Below are positions 34,458 through 42,734 of a stretch of DNA of 49,152 bases, in pieces. This DNA comes from Rhodocyclus purpureus (GTDB lineage Bacteria > Pseudomonadota > Gammaproteobacteria > Burkholderiales > Rhodocyclaceae): positions 34,460-83,611 of the forward strand of contig NZ_NHRX01000013.1 in the NCBI RefSeq assembly GCF_016653115.1, written 5' to 3'. Every line of letters begins with the position of its first letter. The stretch's first letter is position 1. A program made the position numbers and the translations under genes. The notes under the pieces were generated by a model. That model saw nothing but the letters and a program-made list of their open reading frames with translations. It did no database searches and was not told where the DNA came from.

Positions 34458-36221
34458 ATGACGCCCAGCCAAACACCCCAGCTCAACAGTACGCAGATCT
34501 ATCTGCGCCTGTTGAATCATGTCCGGCCCTACTGGCTGGCCTTCGTCGCCGCCATCGTCTGCATGGGCCTATCTTCGGTCGTCGAACCGGTTTTTCCGGC
34601 GCTGATGAAGGGGATGCTCGACAACGGCTTTGCCACGGCCAAGGACAGTTGGGACTGGCTGCTCTACCCGGCGGCAATCGTCGGCGTCTTTCTCGCACGC
34701 GCGCTCCTTGGTTTCATCGGCGATTACGCGATGAGCTGGGTCGCGTACAACGTCATCACCGAGTTGCGGCAGGTGATGTTCGAGCGCATCGTCAACCTGC
34801 CGGTCAGCTATTACAGCGAACATGTTTCCGGCCGCCTGATGTCGCGGGTGGCTTACGACGTCAATGGCGTCGCCGGCGCGGCCACGGGGGCGCTGACGAC
34901 GCTGGTCAAGGACAGTCTTTCGGTGATCGGCCTGCTCGGCTGGCTGCTCTATCTCAACTGGAAGCTGACGCTGGTCGCCTTCGCGATGGTGCCGTTCATC
35001 GCGCTCGCCGTCAGAGCTTTCAGCGGACGTCTTCGGCGCGTTTCACGCGGCATCCAGGCCTCGCAGGGGACGATCACGCAGGTGCTGCAGGAGGCGATCG
35101 AGGGGCACAAGGTCGTCAAGATCTTCGGCGGCCAGCAATACGAATGCGATCGCTTCAGGGGCGTGATCCAGGAACAGCGCCGCTTGAACATGCGCGCCTC
35201 CATCGCCGCGGCTGCGCAGGGGCCGATCGTCCAGTTTTTTGCGGCGATTGCGCTGGCGACGATCATGGCGATCGCGTTGAAGCAGGCAGCCAGCGACCAG
35301 ACCACGGTCGGCGGCTTCGTTTCCTTCATAACCGCGATGCTGATGCTGCTGGCGCCGGTCAAGCGCCTCACCGATGTCAACGCAACGATCCAGCGCGGCC
35401 TGGCTGCTGCCGAGAGTGTCTTCTCCGTGATGGACGAGGCCTCCGAGCCCGACAGCGGTACGGTCGAGATCGGCCGCGCCAAAGGTCTGGTCGAATTCGC
35501 GAATGTGTCCTTCGCCTATCCCGGAGCCGAACGCAGTGCGCTCAAGCTGGTGAGTTTCACCGCCGAACCCGGCGAGAGCATCGCGCTGGTCGGCCAGTCG
35601 GGCAGCGGCAAGACGACCATCGCCAACCTGTTGCCCCGCTTCTATCAAATCGACGAAGGCGCGATCCGTATCGACGGACACATGATCGAGGACATCCGGC
35701 TGGAATGCCTGCGCGACAACATCGCGCTGGTCAGTCAGGAAGTCATGCTCTTCAACGACACGATCGCGGCGAACATTGCCTACGGTGTGAAGAAGGGAGC
35801 GAGCATCGAGGAAATCCGTGCAGCAGCACAAGCAGCGCACGCGCTGGAGTTCATCGAAACGCTGCCGGAAGGCTTCGCCACGCAGATCGGTGAGAAAGGA
35901 CTCAAGCTGTCCGGCGGTCAGCGCCAGCGTCTGGCGATCGCCCGTGCCCTCCTCAAGAATGCCCCCATCCTGATCCTCGATGAGGCCACCTCGGCGCTCG
36001 ACACCGAGTCGGAGCGCCATGTCCAGGCGGCACTGGAAACGCTGATGAAGGGGCGCACGACGATCGTGATCGCGCACCGGCTGTCGACGATCGAAAGCGC
36101 TGACCGGATTCTCGTCCTGAGGGGCGGGGAGATCGTGGAGTCAGGCACGCACGGCGAACTGCTCTCCAGAAACGGGGCCTATGCCCAACTGCATCACCTC
36201 CAAGTCGCCGAGGCTGCTTGA
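34458..36221 (+). CDS. msbA: Lipid A-core flippase/exporter MsbA, ABC transporter
   Basis: MsbA flips lipid A-core across the inner membrane at the cost of ATP. The 587-residue half-transporter (typical length about 580) has six hydrophobic helices in residues 20-310 and a nucleotide-binding domain with Walker A VGQSGSGKTTIANL, signature LSGGQRQRLAIARALL, Walker B ILILDEATSALD and switch histidine in VIAHRLST. ATG 34458 is chosen over an upstream frame from 34431. It is followed directly by a glycan gene (TTGA overlap possible). Confidence 0.93.
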   Translation: MTPSQTPQLNSTQIYLRLLNHVRPYWLAFVAAIVCMGLSSVVEPVFPALMKGMLDNGFATAKDSWDWLLYPAAIVGVFLARALLGFIGDYAMSWVAYNVITELRQVMFERIVNLPVSYYSEHVSGRLMSRVAYDVNGVAGAATGALTTLVKDSLSVIGLLGWLLYLNWKLTLVAFAMVPFIALAVRAFSGRLRRVSRGIQASQGTITQVLQEAIEGHKVVKIFGGQQYECDRFRGVIQEQRRLNMRASIAAAAQGPIVQFFAAIALATIMAIALKQAASDQTTVGGFVSFITAMLMLLAPVKRLTDVNATIQRGLAAAESVFSVMDEASEPDSGTVEIGRAKGLVEFANVSFAYPGAERSALKLVSFTAEPGESIALVGQSGSGKTTIANLLPRFYQIDEGAIRIDGHMIEDIRLECLRDNIALVSQEVMLFNDTIAANIAYGVKKGASIEEIRAAAQAAHALEFIETLPEGFATQIGEKGLKLSGGQRQRLAIARALLKNAPILILDEATSALDTESERHVQAALETLMKGRTTIVIAHRLSTIESADRILVLRGGEIVESGTHGELLSRNGAYAQLHHLQVAEAA

Positions 36222-36229
36222 TTTCGCCA

Positions 36230-37126
36230 ATGGCCGATCGTCCCCCCTGTTACCGCCTGGCCTACCTGACCGCCAACGATGGCAGGGATTTCAGTATCGA
36301 CTATCTGAATTTCCGCAACATGGCGCGGCGTCACCCCGGAGTGGAGCACGTCGAGATAACGATCGCGATCAGCCGCGTCCGCCCCGTTTCCAGAGCCAAT
36401 CTCCGGCAAATCGACGCGCTGGTACGCCTGGCCGAAGCTTCGCCGTGGCTGAGCGTGCGCACGGTGATCTGGAAAGGCAATGTCGGCAGGGATTTCAGTT
36501 CGGCTCAAGCCTGTTTGCAGTCGATGGCGGAGGTCGCCGCGCCCACCGACTACGTGATGCTGCGCAACCGTAGCGCTTACGGACCACTCTGCGATGACTG
36601 GTACAGTGCGTATGTCGCGCAGTACGAGAAGCATCCCGATACGGGATTGGTCGGCAGCACGATCAGCCTCGTCGGCCCGCCTTGGCACGTCACGACCGAC
36701 GATGTCCGGCATGTACAGACCTACGTCTATCTCAGCGAGTGGCGACATCTTGCGCCGCTGATCGACGAATTTCCCGGCTGCCGGTGCAAGGACAACCCGT
36801 CGGCGATCGTCGACGGTGAACTTGGACTGAATCAGCGGATCATGGCAGCCGGCCTAGGAATTTCCTGCCTGCACTGGCCTGAGCATCTTTTCAGGGCCGG
36901 CAGCGTCGACGATCCATCGCTGCCCCGCCGAGACATCAAGAGCGAGCTTTCCGGCCTGCCATTCCTCTACAAATTCCCGACCTATCGTCGGAGCCGGGGG
37001 CCTTTCTGGCGTCGCCTGGCGTGGGTGAGTTCGCTTGCGCTCGGTGGTCTGGTACGCCCTGCGCTCTGGCGCGCGCAGCCCTCGCAGCCAGGAGTGCGCT
37101 ATCTCAAGCTTGGCGATCCGGACTGA
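36230..37126 (+). CDS. Unrecognised protein, possible GT-A-like glycan enzyme
   Basis: I do not recognise a named family for this 298-residue product. DYVMLRNRSAYGPLCDDWYS and TGLVGSTISLVGPPWHV resemble the N-S-x-x-G-P and VGTTI-type motifs of some poorly studied glycosyltransferase-like proteins, and VEITIAISRVRPVSRANLRQ could be a front strand-helix pair. ATG 36230 is taken; TTG 36218 would overlap the msbA stop and has GAGG upstream. Lying between msbA and an acyltransferase, it probably modifies the surface glycan. Confidence 0.6.
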   Translation: MADRPPCYRLAYLTANDGRDFSIDYLNFRNMARRHPGVEHVEITIAISRVRPVSRANLRQIDALVRLAEASPWLSVRTVIWKGNVGRDFSSAQACLQSMAEVAAPTDYVMLRNRSAYGPLCDDWYSAYVAQYEKHPDTGLVGSTISLVGPPWHVTTDDVRHVQTYVYLSEWRHLAPLIDEFPGCRCKDNPSAIVDGELGLNQRIMAAGLGISCLHWPEHLFRAGSVDDPSLPRRDIKSELSGLPFLYKFPTYRRSRGPFWRRLAWVSSLALGGLVRPALWRAQPSQPGVRYLKLGDPD

Positions 37127-37167
37127 ATGCGCCTGAGCACGACCTTGCGAGAGGCAGCGGCCAGCCA

Positions 37168-39201
37168 ATGAAGTCACAGCAAACACCAGTTCCCGGCAAC
37201 GCGGAAGCGCTTAACTATCCGCTTTATCGTCCGGACATCGACGGCTTGCGCGCCATCGCCATCGGCTCGGTGGTGCTGTTCCATGCCTTTCCCACCGCAC
37301 TTCCCGGCGGCTTCGTCGGCGTCGATATCTTCTTCGTCATATCCGGATTCCTGATCTCAAGCATCATCTTCCGCGGCTTGCAGCAGGGAAATTTCTCGTT
37401 CCGCCACTTCTACGCCAACCGGGTCCGCCGCATCTTCCCGGCGCTGGTCGTAGTTCTCTTCAGTGCTTTCATCGCGGGATGGTTCTCGCTGCTGCCCGAG
37501 GAGTTTGCCCAACTCGGCAAGCACATCGCCGCGGGTGTCGGCTTTTCTGAAAACTTCATCCTCTGGCGTGAGGCCGGGTATTTCGACCGCGCCTCCGAAC
37601 TCAAACCACTGATGCACCTCTGGTCACTGGGTATCGAGGAACAGTTCTACTTGGTTTTCCCGCTGCTGGTCTGGCTGCTCTGGCGCTGGCGGGGAAGCAT
37701 CCTTGGCGTGCTGTTGCTGCTGACCGGCGTGTCGTTTTGTCTCAATCTCTTCTCGATCCATGACAATCCGACGGCCACTTTCTTCCTTCCCCAGTTTCGG
37801 GGCTGGGAACTGCTGGCAGGTACGCTGCTCGCGAGCCTCCACCTGCGCCATTTCTTCCGCCAGACGGACCCACCCCGGCAGGGCCGGGGAGACGCCTCCG
37901 AATCCTTTTTACCGACACGACGACTGCTCGACCTCGCCTCGCTGGCGGGTCTGGCACTGATCGGCATCGCGCTGGCGTTCATCGGCCCGAACGATCCTTT
38001 CCCCGGCTGGCGAGCGCTGCTTCCCGTCGCTGGAGCCGTCCTGCTGATCGCCGCCGGACCGCACGCGCTGGTCAATCGTCATCTGCTCGCTCGTCCTTGG
38101 CTAGTATTCATCGGGCTGATCAGCTACCCCCTTTATCTGTGGCACTGGCCCCTGCTGTCCTTTGCCCGCATCATCCAGTTCGAAGGGGTCACGCTCCTCG
38201 GTCGTGCGCTGATCGTCGTGGCGAGCATCCTCCTGGCATGGCTGACTTACCGGTTTATCGAAAAGCCGATCCGCTTCGGCAGCAAGCGCCCCTACAAGAC
38301 GGCTCTGCTGATCGTCGGGGCCGTCCTGATCGGCTACATCGGCTTCAATGACTACCAACGCAACGGTTTGCCTTTCCGGAGTGGCTGGGCGTTTCGCTAC
38401 CCGACGGTGCTGCAACCGATCATGGTCTTCAAGTTCGACGATGATCGATACTTCCGCTCCGGGACCTGTCACCTGCGCGTCAACGCAGGGCCGGAGGGAT
38501 TCGCCAAGGAGTGTGCGGCGAACGGCGAAGCTGACAAGCCGGCGCTCTTCCTGTGGGGCGACTCGCACGCCGCGCACTTGTATTCCGGGCTGCGCCAGCA
38601 CTTCTCCAACCTGCGCCTCGAACAATATACGTCGCCAGGCTGCCAGCCGATCCTGGGTTGGGACGTTCCGGGTTTCCCCCGATGCCTCGAAGTCAACGAG
38701 TTCGTCATGGATAGGGTACGCGCACTGAAGCCGGAGACTGTCCTGCTCGCTTCCCGCTGGCTGGGCGTGGGCGAAGCTGAAAAAATCAGGAACACCATTC
38801 TCCGCATCCGTGAAGCCGGCGTGCGAGAGGTGCTTGTCGTCGGACCGGTACCGCGATGGGATCCCGATCTGGCAGCCACGCTGCTGAAGCAATACAAGGC
38901 AAAGCCATTCAAGCAAATTCCCCAACGGATCAAGGAAGGGCTCGACCGCGAAAAATTCGTCATCGACCGTTCGCTCAGGGAGATTGCGCACGCAAGCGGT
39001 GCACGCTACATATCGCCGCTGGCGCTGTTGTGCAATGAGGAAGGCTGCCTGGTCCAGCCGAAGCACGATGACTTTGCCAAGGCAGTCATGGCCTTCGACG
39101 ACAGCCATCTGACACCGGAAGGCTCACGTTACCTGATGGGCTTGATCAGGCAGCAAGGCCTGCTTGGAAGTACCGAATCGGAGATGCAGCATGGTCGATA
39201 G
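37168..39201 (+). CDS. Acyltransferase 3 / SGNH fusion, OafA-type O-antigen acetylase
   Basis: The 677-residue protein has an N-terminal acyltransferase-3 membrane domain (YRPDIDGLRAIAIGSVVLFH with the catalytic His, VDIFFVISGFLIS, HLWSLGIEEQFYLVFPLL) of ten or more helices to about residue 400, and a C-terminal SGNH domain with FLWGDSHAAHLYSGL (GDS nucleophile) and FDDSHLTPEGS (Asp-His). Such fusions transfer acetyl groups to O-antigen or other glycans in the periplasm. ATG 37168 is the natural start just before the domain. It overlaps the next gene by 11 nt. Confidence 0.93.
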   Translation: MKSQQTPVPGNAEALNYPLYRPDIDGLRAIAIGSVVLFHAFPTALPGGFVGVDIFFVISGFLISSIIFRGLQQGNFSFRHFYANRVRRIFPALVVVLFSAFIAGWFSLLPEEFAQLGKHIAAGVGFSENFILWREAGYFDRASELKPLMHLWSLGIEEQFYLVFPLLVWLLWRWRGSILGVLLLLTGVSFCLNLFSIHDNPTATFFLPQFRGWELLAGTLLASLHLRHFFRQTDPPRQGRGDASESFLPTRRLLDLASLAGLALIGIALAFIGPNDPFPGWRALLPVAGAVLLIAAGPHALVNRHLLARPWLVFIGLISYPLYLWHWPLLSFARIIQFEGVTLLGRALIVVASILLAWLTYRFIEKPIRFGSKRPYKTALLIVGAVLIGYIGFNDYQRNGLPFRSGWAFRYPTVLQPIMVFKFDDDRYFRSGTCHLRVNAGPEGFAKECAANGEADKPALFLWGDSHAAHLYSGLRQHFSNLRLEQYTSPGCQPILGWDVPGFPRCLEVNEFVMDRVRALKPETVLLASRWLGVGEAEKIRNTILRIREAGVREVLVVGPVPRWDPDLAATLLKQYKAKPFKQIPQRIKEGLDREKFVIDRSLREIAHASGARYISPLALLCNEEGCLVQPKHDDFAKAVMAFDDSHLTPEGSRYLMGLIRQQGLLGSTESEMQHGR

Positions 39202-40225
39202 TCAGAGAAACCCGACGCCTGATGGGATAGGCCGTATCGTGGTGATACGCGGCATCTGGAACATTGACCCACTGGTCCTTGGGTTCGAAAAACTCGGCTA
39301 CGAGGTCTGGGTTGACCCTCCGGACAGCGAGTTGGAGCGCTTGTCGCACGGAGAGGTGGTCGCCTGTCTGAGCAATATCCACACGGACATCAAGCGCCCG
39401 TTCCATAGTCTGGCGATCAAGAAGAGGATCAATCGCCTGGGCGCTCCCTTCATCTTCTGGGATCGCGACGGTCCGTCGCATATGGGCGAGAAGGCCTGGC
39501 GCATCTGGTTGCTCAAGCACGTCGCCTTCATGGACGCCTATGCCACGCATACCATGCAGGATGCCGGAAAGTTCGCCGACGAGGTGATCTATCTGCCCAA
39601 CGCCGTCTGGGAAGAACGCTACAACCTTGCCGGTGCAACGCTCGAATCCTTGCGTGATCGGTCGCAATACCGTTACGACGTCTCGTTCTTCGGGCGCATC
39701 GATCCCGTGAAATACCCGGAAACAGAGTTACGTGCGAAATTCGTTGCCAGGTTGAAGCCGGCGCTGGAGGCGATGAAGCTGCGCTATTTCTTTGGCGATC
39801 ACAATACGCCGCTCCAGGCTCAGGTCGAACTGATCCAGACCTCGGTCATCAATCTGAGTTTCTACGCGGGTTGTGACGTGCGCTACCAGGGCGGTTACCA
39901 CGGCGAACCCTTCAGTTGGGGCTTGCCCGAGCGCTGCTTCGGCGTCCCTGCCTGCGGGGGGTTCCTGCTCAGTGATGAACGGGCACACGCCTTCGACGAT
40001 TTCGTCGTCGACAGCGAATGGGCATCATTCACCGACTTCGACGATTGCCTCGAAAAAATCCGCTACCACGTCGACAATTTCGATGTCACCCGGCGCATCG
40101 CCGAGGCGGCTCATCATCGAGTCATGGCCGAGCATCGCTACGTACATCGCGCCGAGAAGTTGCTTCGCTTCTGCCTCTACTGGAAGCAGAAGCAGGGCCT
40201 GATCGAGGTACCGACCGGCCTGTAG
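39191..40225 (+). CDS. CgeB-like GT-B glycosyltransferase
   Basis: The 344-residue protein has the C-terminal WGLPERCFGVPACGGFLLSD pattern of the CgeB/Glyco_trans_1_2 group, where the acceptor loop precedes a conserved Gly-Gly, and YDVSFFGRIDP as the start of the second Rossmann domain. The N-terminal half (IVVIRGIWNIDPLVLGFEKL) is looser. ATG 39191 is preceded by GGAG at a good distance and lies within the end of the acyltransferase gene. It ends the plus-strand unit that starts with msbA. Confidence 0.8.
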   Translation: MVDSQRNPTPDGIGRIVVIRGIWNIDPLVLGFEKLGYEVWVDPPDSELERLSHGEVVACLSNIHTDIKRPFHSLAIKKRINRLGAPFIFWDRDGPSHMGEKAWRIWLLKHVAFMDAYATHTMQDAGKFADEVIYLPNAVWEERYNLAGATLESLRDRSQYRYDVSFFGRIDPVKYPETELRAKFVARLKPALEAMKLRYFFGDHNTPLQAQVELIQTSVINLSFYAGCDVRYQGGYHGEPFSWGLPERCFGVPACGGFLLSDERAHAFDDFVVDSEWASFTDFDDCLEKIRYHVDNFDVTRRIAEAAHHRVMAEHRYVHRAEKLLRFCLYWKQKQGLIEVPTGL

Positions 40226-40234
40226 TGATATCGT

Positions 40235-41599
40235 TCATTCTGTTCGCTGGCTCTCCAGAGCCAGCGCGTTGAACAGCATCGCCAGGAACATGAACTGTTC
40301 GAACATGTGGTCCTGGAAGTTGCCATCGACGATGCTGCGCATGAAGAAGCCACTGACCACGAAGAGCAGCAGCAAGCCGGCGGGGTTTTCGTCCCTGAAG
40401 AATGAGCGCCAGCCATTCACCGCCAAGATGCCAAGAAAGCCCAACCAGAGCAGCAGTCCGGGAATTCCGGCACCGACAGCAAAGTTGAGCACCCCGCTAT
40501 GGCAGTGCTTGCTCGATGCGTAATCCTCATGGATACGGAGCATGGCAGTGCCGAAGGCATTCCGTCCGTAGCCGACGCCGAACGGGTCGCGACCGATAGC
40601 CAGGAAAGCCTCCTTGCCCCAGGCGAAGCGCATGTATGCAGAGTGATCCACCGGCGAGCCGTTGGCCATCAGGGGCAGCGGTTGCGCATCGTCTCTCCAC
40701 GCCCGCTGATGCTCGGTGTCGAGCGCGATCGGCACTGTCTCGGCGAAGCTCAGCCAGCGCTGATCAGACTTCATGGCGGACCAACCGAATGCGCCGATTC
40801 CGGCAAGCACGACAGCGGCTGCACCTACGAGCAGCGCCAGATTGATCTCGCGGCGCTTGGCAATCAGCGCGACGATGGCGCATGAGATAAGCAAGGCAAG
40901 GAAGCCCATCGTTCCATAGCGAGTGCCGAGCACATAGGTCGCGAAAAAGCAGAGGCCGACCAGAAGCAGAAGCCATGCCCAGTGGATCGGCATGTAGGAT
41001 CGGCGATAGAGCAGGCGGGACATCGCCTCGGCACTCAGCAAGGCCATCAGCAGGTTGGTGACGAAGCTCAGCCCGGCCCGGTTTTGCGTGATGCGGGTTT
41101 CCTGAAAAGGCAAACTCCCCTCGTCCCACCAACGCCAGAGCGTATCCAGGTCATGTAGACCGACCTGTAGCGCGAGGGTCAGCATCAAGGCGGTGGCCAG
41201 CAGCGGCCCGCCGCGATGCGGCAGGCGGCGGACGAGCAGAGCGGCGACCAGGAAGCCGATCAGACCCGTGATGCCGCTCCTGATCCATTGACCCCAGAAC
41301 TCCTTCAGGACGGCTGCCGTGTCGTCGGCAAAGAGAAGTGCCTCGACGACGATCCAGAGAGTGAGGACACCATAGGTAAAAAACAGCTTGCGGTGCGTAC
41401 GAAGCGTTTCCCCGATACCGAGGCCAGGTTGCAGGTATTTCCAGACGGCGAGACCAAGCAGGACGACGATGATGAAGAGACGCAAGGCGATCGTCCCCGG
41501 CAAGGACCAGACGAAAAGCAGGGCACAAGCCAACCCGATCAGCCAGCGATCGGATGACGACAAGGACGACAACAACGAATCAGCGGGCTTTGCGGTCAT
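40235..41599 (-). CDS. Second O-antigen ligase family membrane protein
   Basis: The 454-residue protein has about 11-12 hydrophobic helices and a large periplasmic loop (about residues 270-370) with FGVGYGRNAFG and SSKHCHSGVLNFAVGAGIPG, where the His-x-x-x-x-x region matches the catalytic loop of PF04932 ligases. It may be the WaaL that attaches O-units to lipid A-core, as it sits beside a heptosyltransferase; the other copy at 24027 would then be polymerase. Its ATG is inside the end of the heptosyltransferase gene (20-nt overlap). Confidence 0.85.
   Translation of the reverse strand: MTAKPADSLLSSLSSSDRWLIGLACALLFVWSLPGTIALRLFIIVVLLGLAVWKYLQPGLGIGETLRTHRKLFFTYGVLTLWIVVEALLFADDTAAVLKEFWGQWIRSGITGLIGFLVAALLVRRLPHRGGPLLATALMLTLALQVGLHDLDTLWRWWDEGSLPFQETRITQNRAGLSFVTNLLMALLSAEAMSRLLYRRSYMPIHWAWLLLLVGLCFFATYVLGTRYGTMGFLALLISCAIVALIAKRREINLALLVGAAAVVLAGIGAFGWSAMKSDQRWLSFAETVPIALDTEHQRAWRDDAQPLPLMANGSPVDHSAYMRFAWGKEAFLAIGRDPFGVGYGRNAFGTAMLRIHEDYASSKHCHSGVLNFAVGAGIPGLLLWLGFLGILAVNGWRSFFRDENPAGLLLLFVVSGFFMRSIVDGNFQDHMFEQFMFLAMLFNALALESQRTE
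40245..40266. terminator. Perfect hairpin at the convergent gene ends
   Basis: CGCTGGCTCT, CC, AGAGCCAGCG make a 10-bp perfect stem with a two-base centre, 19 bp after the CgeB-like stop and inside the last codons of the ligase gene. No T-run follows on either strand, so intrinsic termination is uncertain; it could protect 3' ends from both sides. Confidence 0.4.
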
Positions 41600-42734
41600 G
41601 GATCGGATCTGCTGAAGGCAAGAGTGTGGCGACGGCGTTTTGCACCGCCTCCGGGGTCAGCGCCTGCATGCAGCGCGGGCAGGCACAGGCGGATGGAGGC
41701 AGCGCACAATGCCGCACCCAGGTCACGAAGGTGCGTTCGAACAGCATCCTGCCGTCGCGGCACGGGAAGTCCTCGACAGTCACCGCCTGATAGGGAAGGC
41801 CAGCCCAGAAGTGGCCGGGTCCGTAGATCAGCGACGACCCGGGACCGAACAAGGTCACGCAGGCGACGCCGGCGGCTTTGCCGAGGTGGGCGACGCCGGT
41901 GTCCGGAGAAACCAGCAGCGCAGCGTTGGCGAGAAGATGCCAGAGCTGCGGGAGATCGAGGCAGCCGGCGAAGGAAGCGTAGCGCGCTTCTGGATCGCAC
42001 TGGCGAACGAGGTCTTCCTCGCCACGGCCGCCGCTCCAGACGACGGTGTAGCCGCGGGCGCTGAGCCAGTCGGCGAGTTCCCGCCAGTTCTCGGGCGCCC
42101 AGTGGCGCAGGACCGAACTGGCGCCGACGTGGAGGACGCAATAAGGCCTGTCCGGGAGAGCGAAGGGGCGGCAGGCCGGGGCCGGCCAGTCCTGCGGCCG
42201 AAAGGGTTCGGGCGCGGGTCCGTCGATCAGGGTGGCGGCCATGTCCGGCCAGGCGGTCGGGGTGTCCGGGTAGGGACGCAACTCGTCGACCAGCCAGTTC
42301 TTCCAGGCCGGGCTGTCGCCCTCGAAGGCGACTATCCAGCGCGCACCGAGGGCAGCGGCGAGCAGCGAATAGCGGTTCTCGGCCGGGATGATGACGAGAT
42401 CCGGCCTGGGCTGCCGGCACAGGGCAAGTAGGGTGCTGAAGTTGCGCGGGTTGAACGGGTGAGCCTCGACGCCGTAGGGATGAGCCGAGAACAGCGCAAC
42501 CGTCGCCGCGGGCGTGGCCAGATGCAGTTGCGCAGCCGGGTAGCGCTGCCGCAGCTTGGCCAGCAGCCCCGCCAGCATGATGGTGTCGCCGAGCAGGAGG
42601 TGGTGCAGCACCCAGATCCGTTGCGGCTGTTCGGGACGCCGGCGTCGCAGCAGTGTCGGCAGGCGCCAGAGCAGCAGGAAGAAGACCAGCAGTCGGCCGG
42701 GCAGGCGCGAGTTGCTGAAGAAACGGAATCTCAT
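41580..42734 (-). CDS. Heptosyltransferase-like GT9 protein
   Basis: The 384-residue GT-B enzyme has IWVLHHLLLGDTIMLAGLLA at the N-terminal nucleotide-sugar domain, LHVGASSVLRHWAPENWREL, and LLVSPDTGVAHLGKAAGVAC plus TLFGPGSSLIYGPG in the C-terminal domain: the GT9 pattern. A positively charged hydrophobic lead (RLLVFFLLLWRLPTLLRRRR) suggests membrane attachment. A cysteine cluster CACPRCM is near the end. It is more distant from WaaC/F/Q than the copy at 17906, so donor heptose is likely but not certain. ATGA overlap with asnB. Confidence 0.85.
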   Translation of the reverse strand: MRFRFFSNSRLPGRLLVFFLLLWRLPTLLRRRRPEQPQRIWVLHHLLLGDTIMLAGLLAKLRQRYPAAQLHLATPAATVALFSAHPYGVEAHPFNPRNFSTLLALCRQPRPDLVIIPAENRYSLLAAALGARWIVAFEGDSPAWKNWLVDELRPYPDTPTAWPDMAATLIDGPAPEPFRPQDWPAPACRPFALPDRPYCVLHVGASSVLRHWAPENWRELADWLSARGYTVVWSGGRGEEDLVRQCDPEARYASFAGCLDLPQLWHLLANAALLVSPDTGVAHLGKAAGVACVTLFGPGSSLIYGPGHFWAGLPYQAVTVEDFPCRDGRMLFERTFVTWVRHCALPPSACACPRCMQALTPEAVQNAVATLLPSADPIHDRKAR

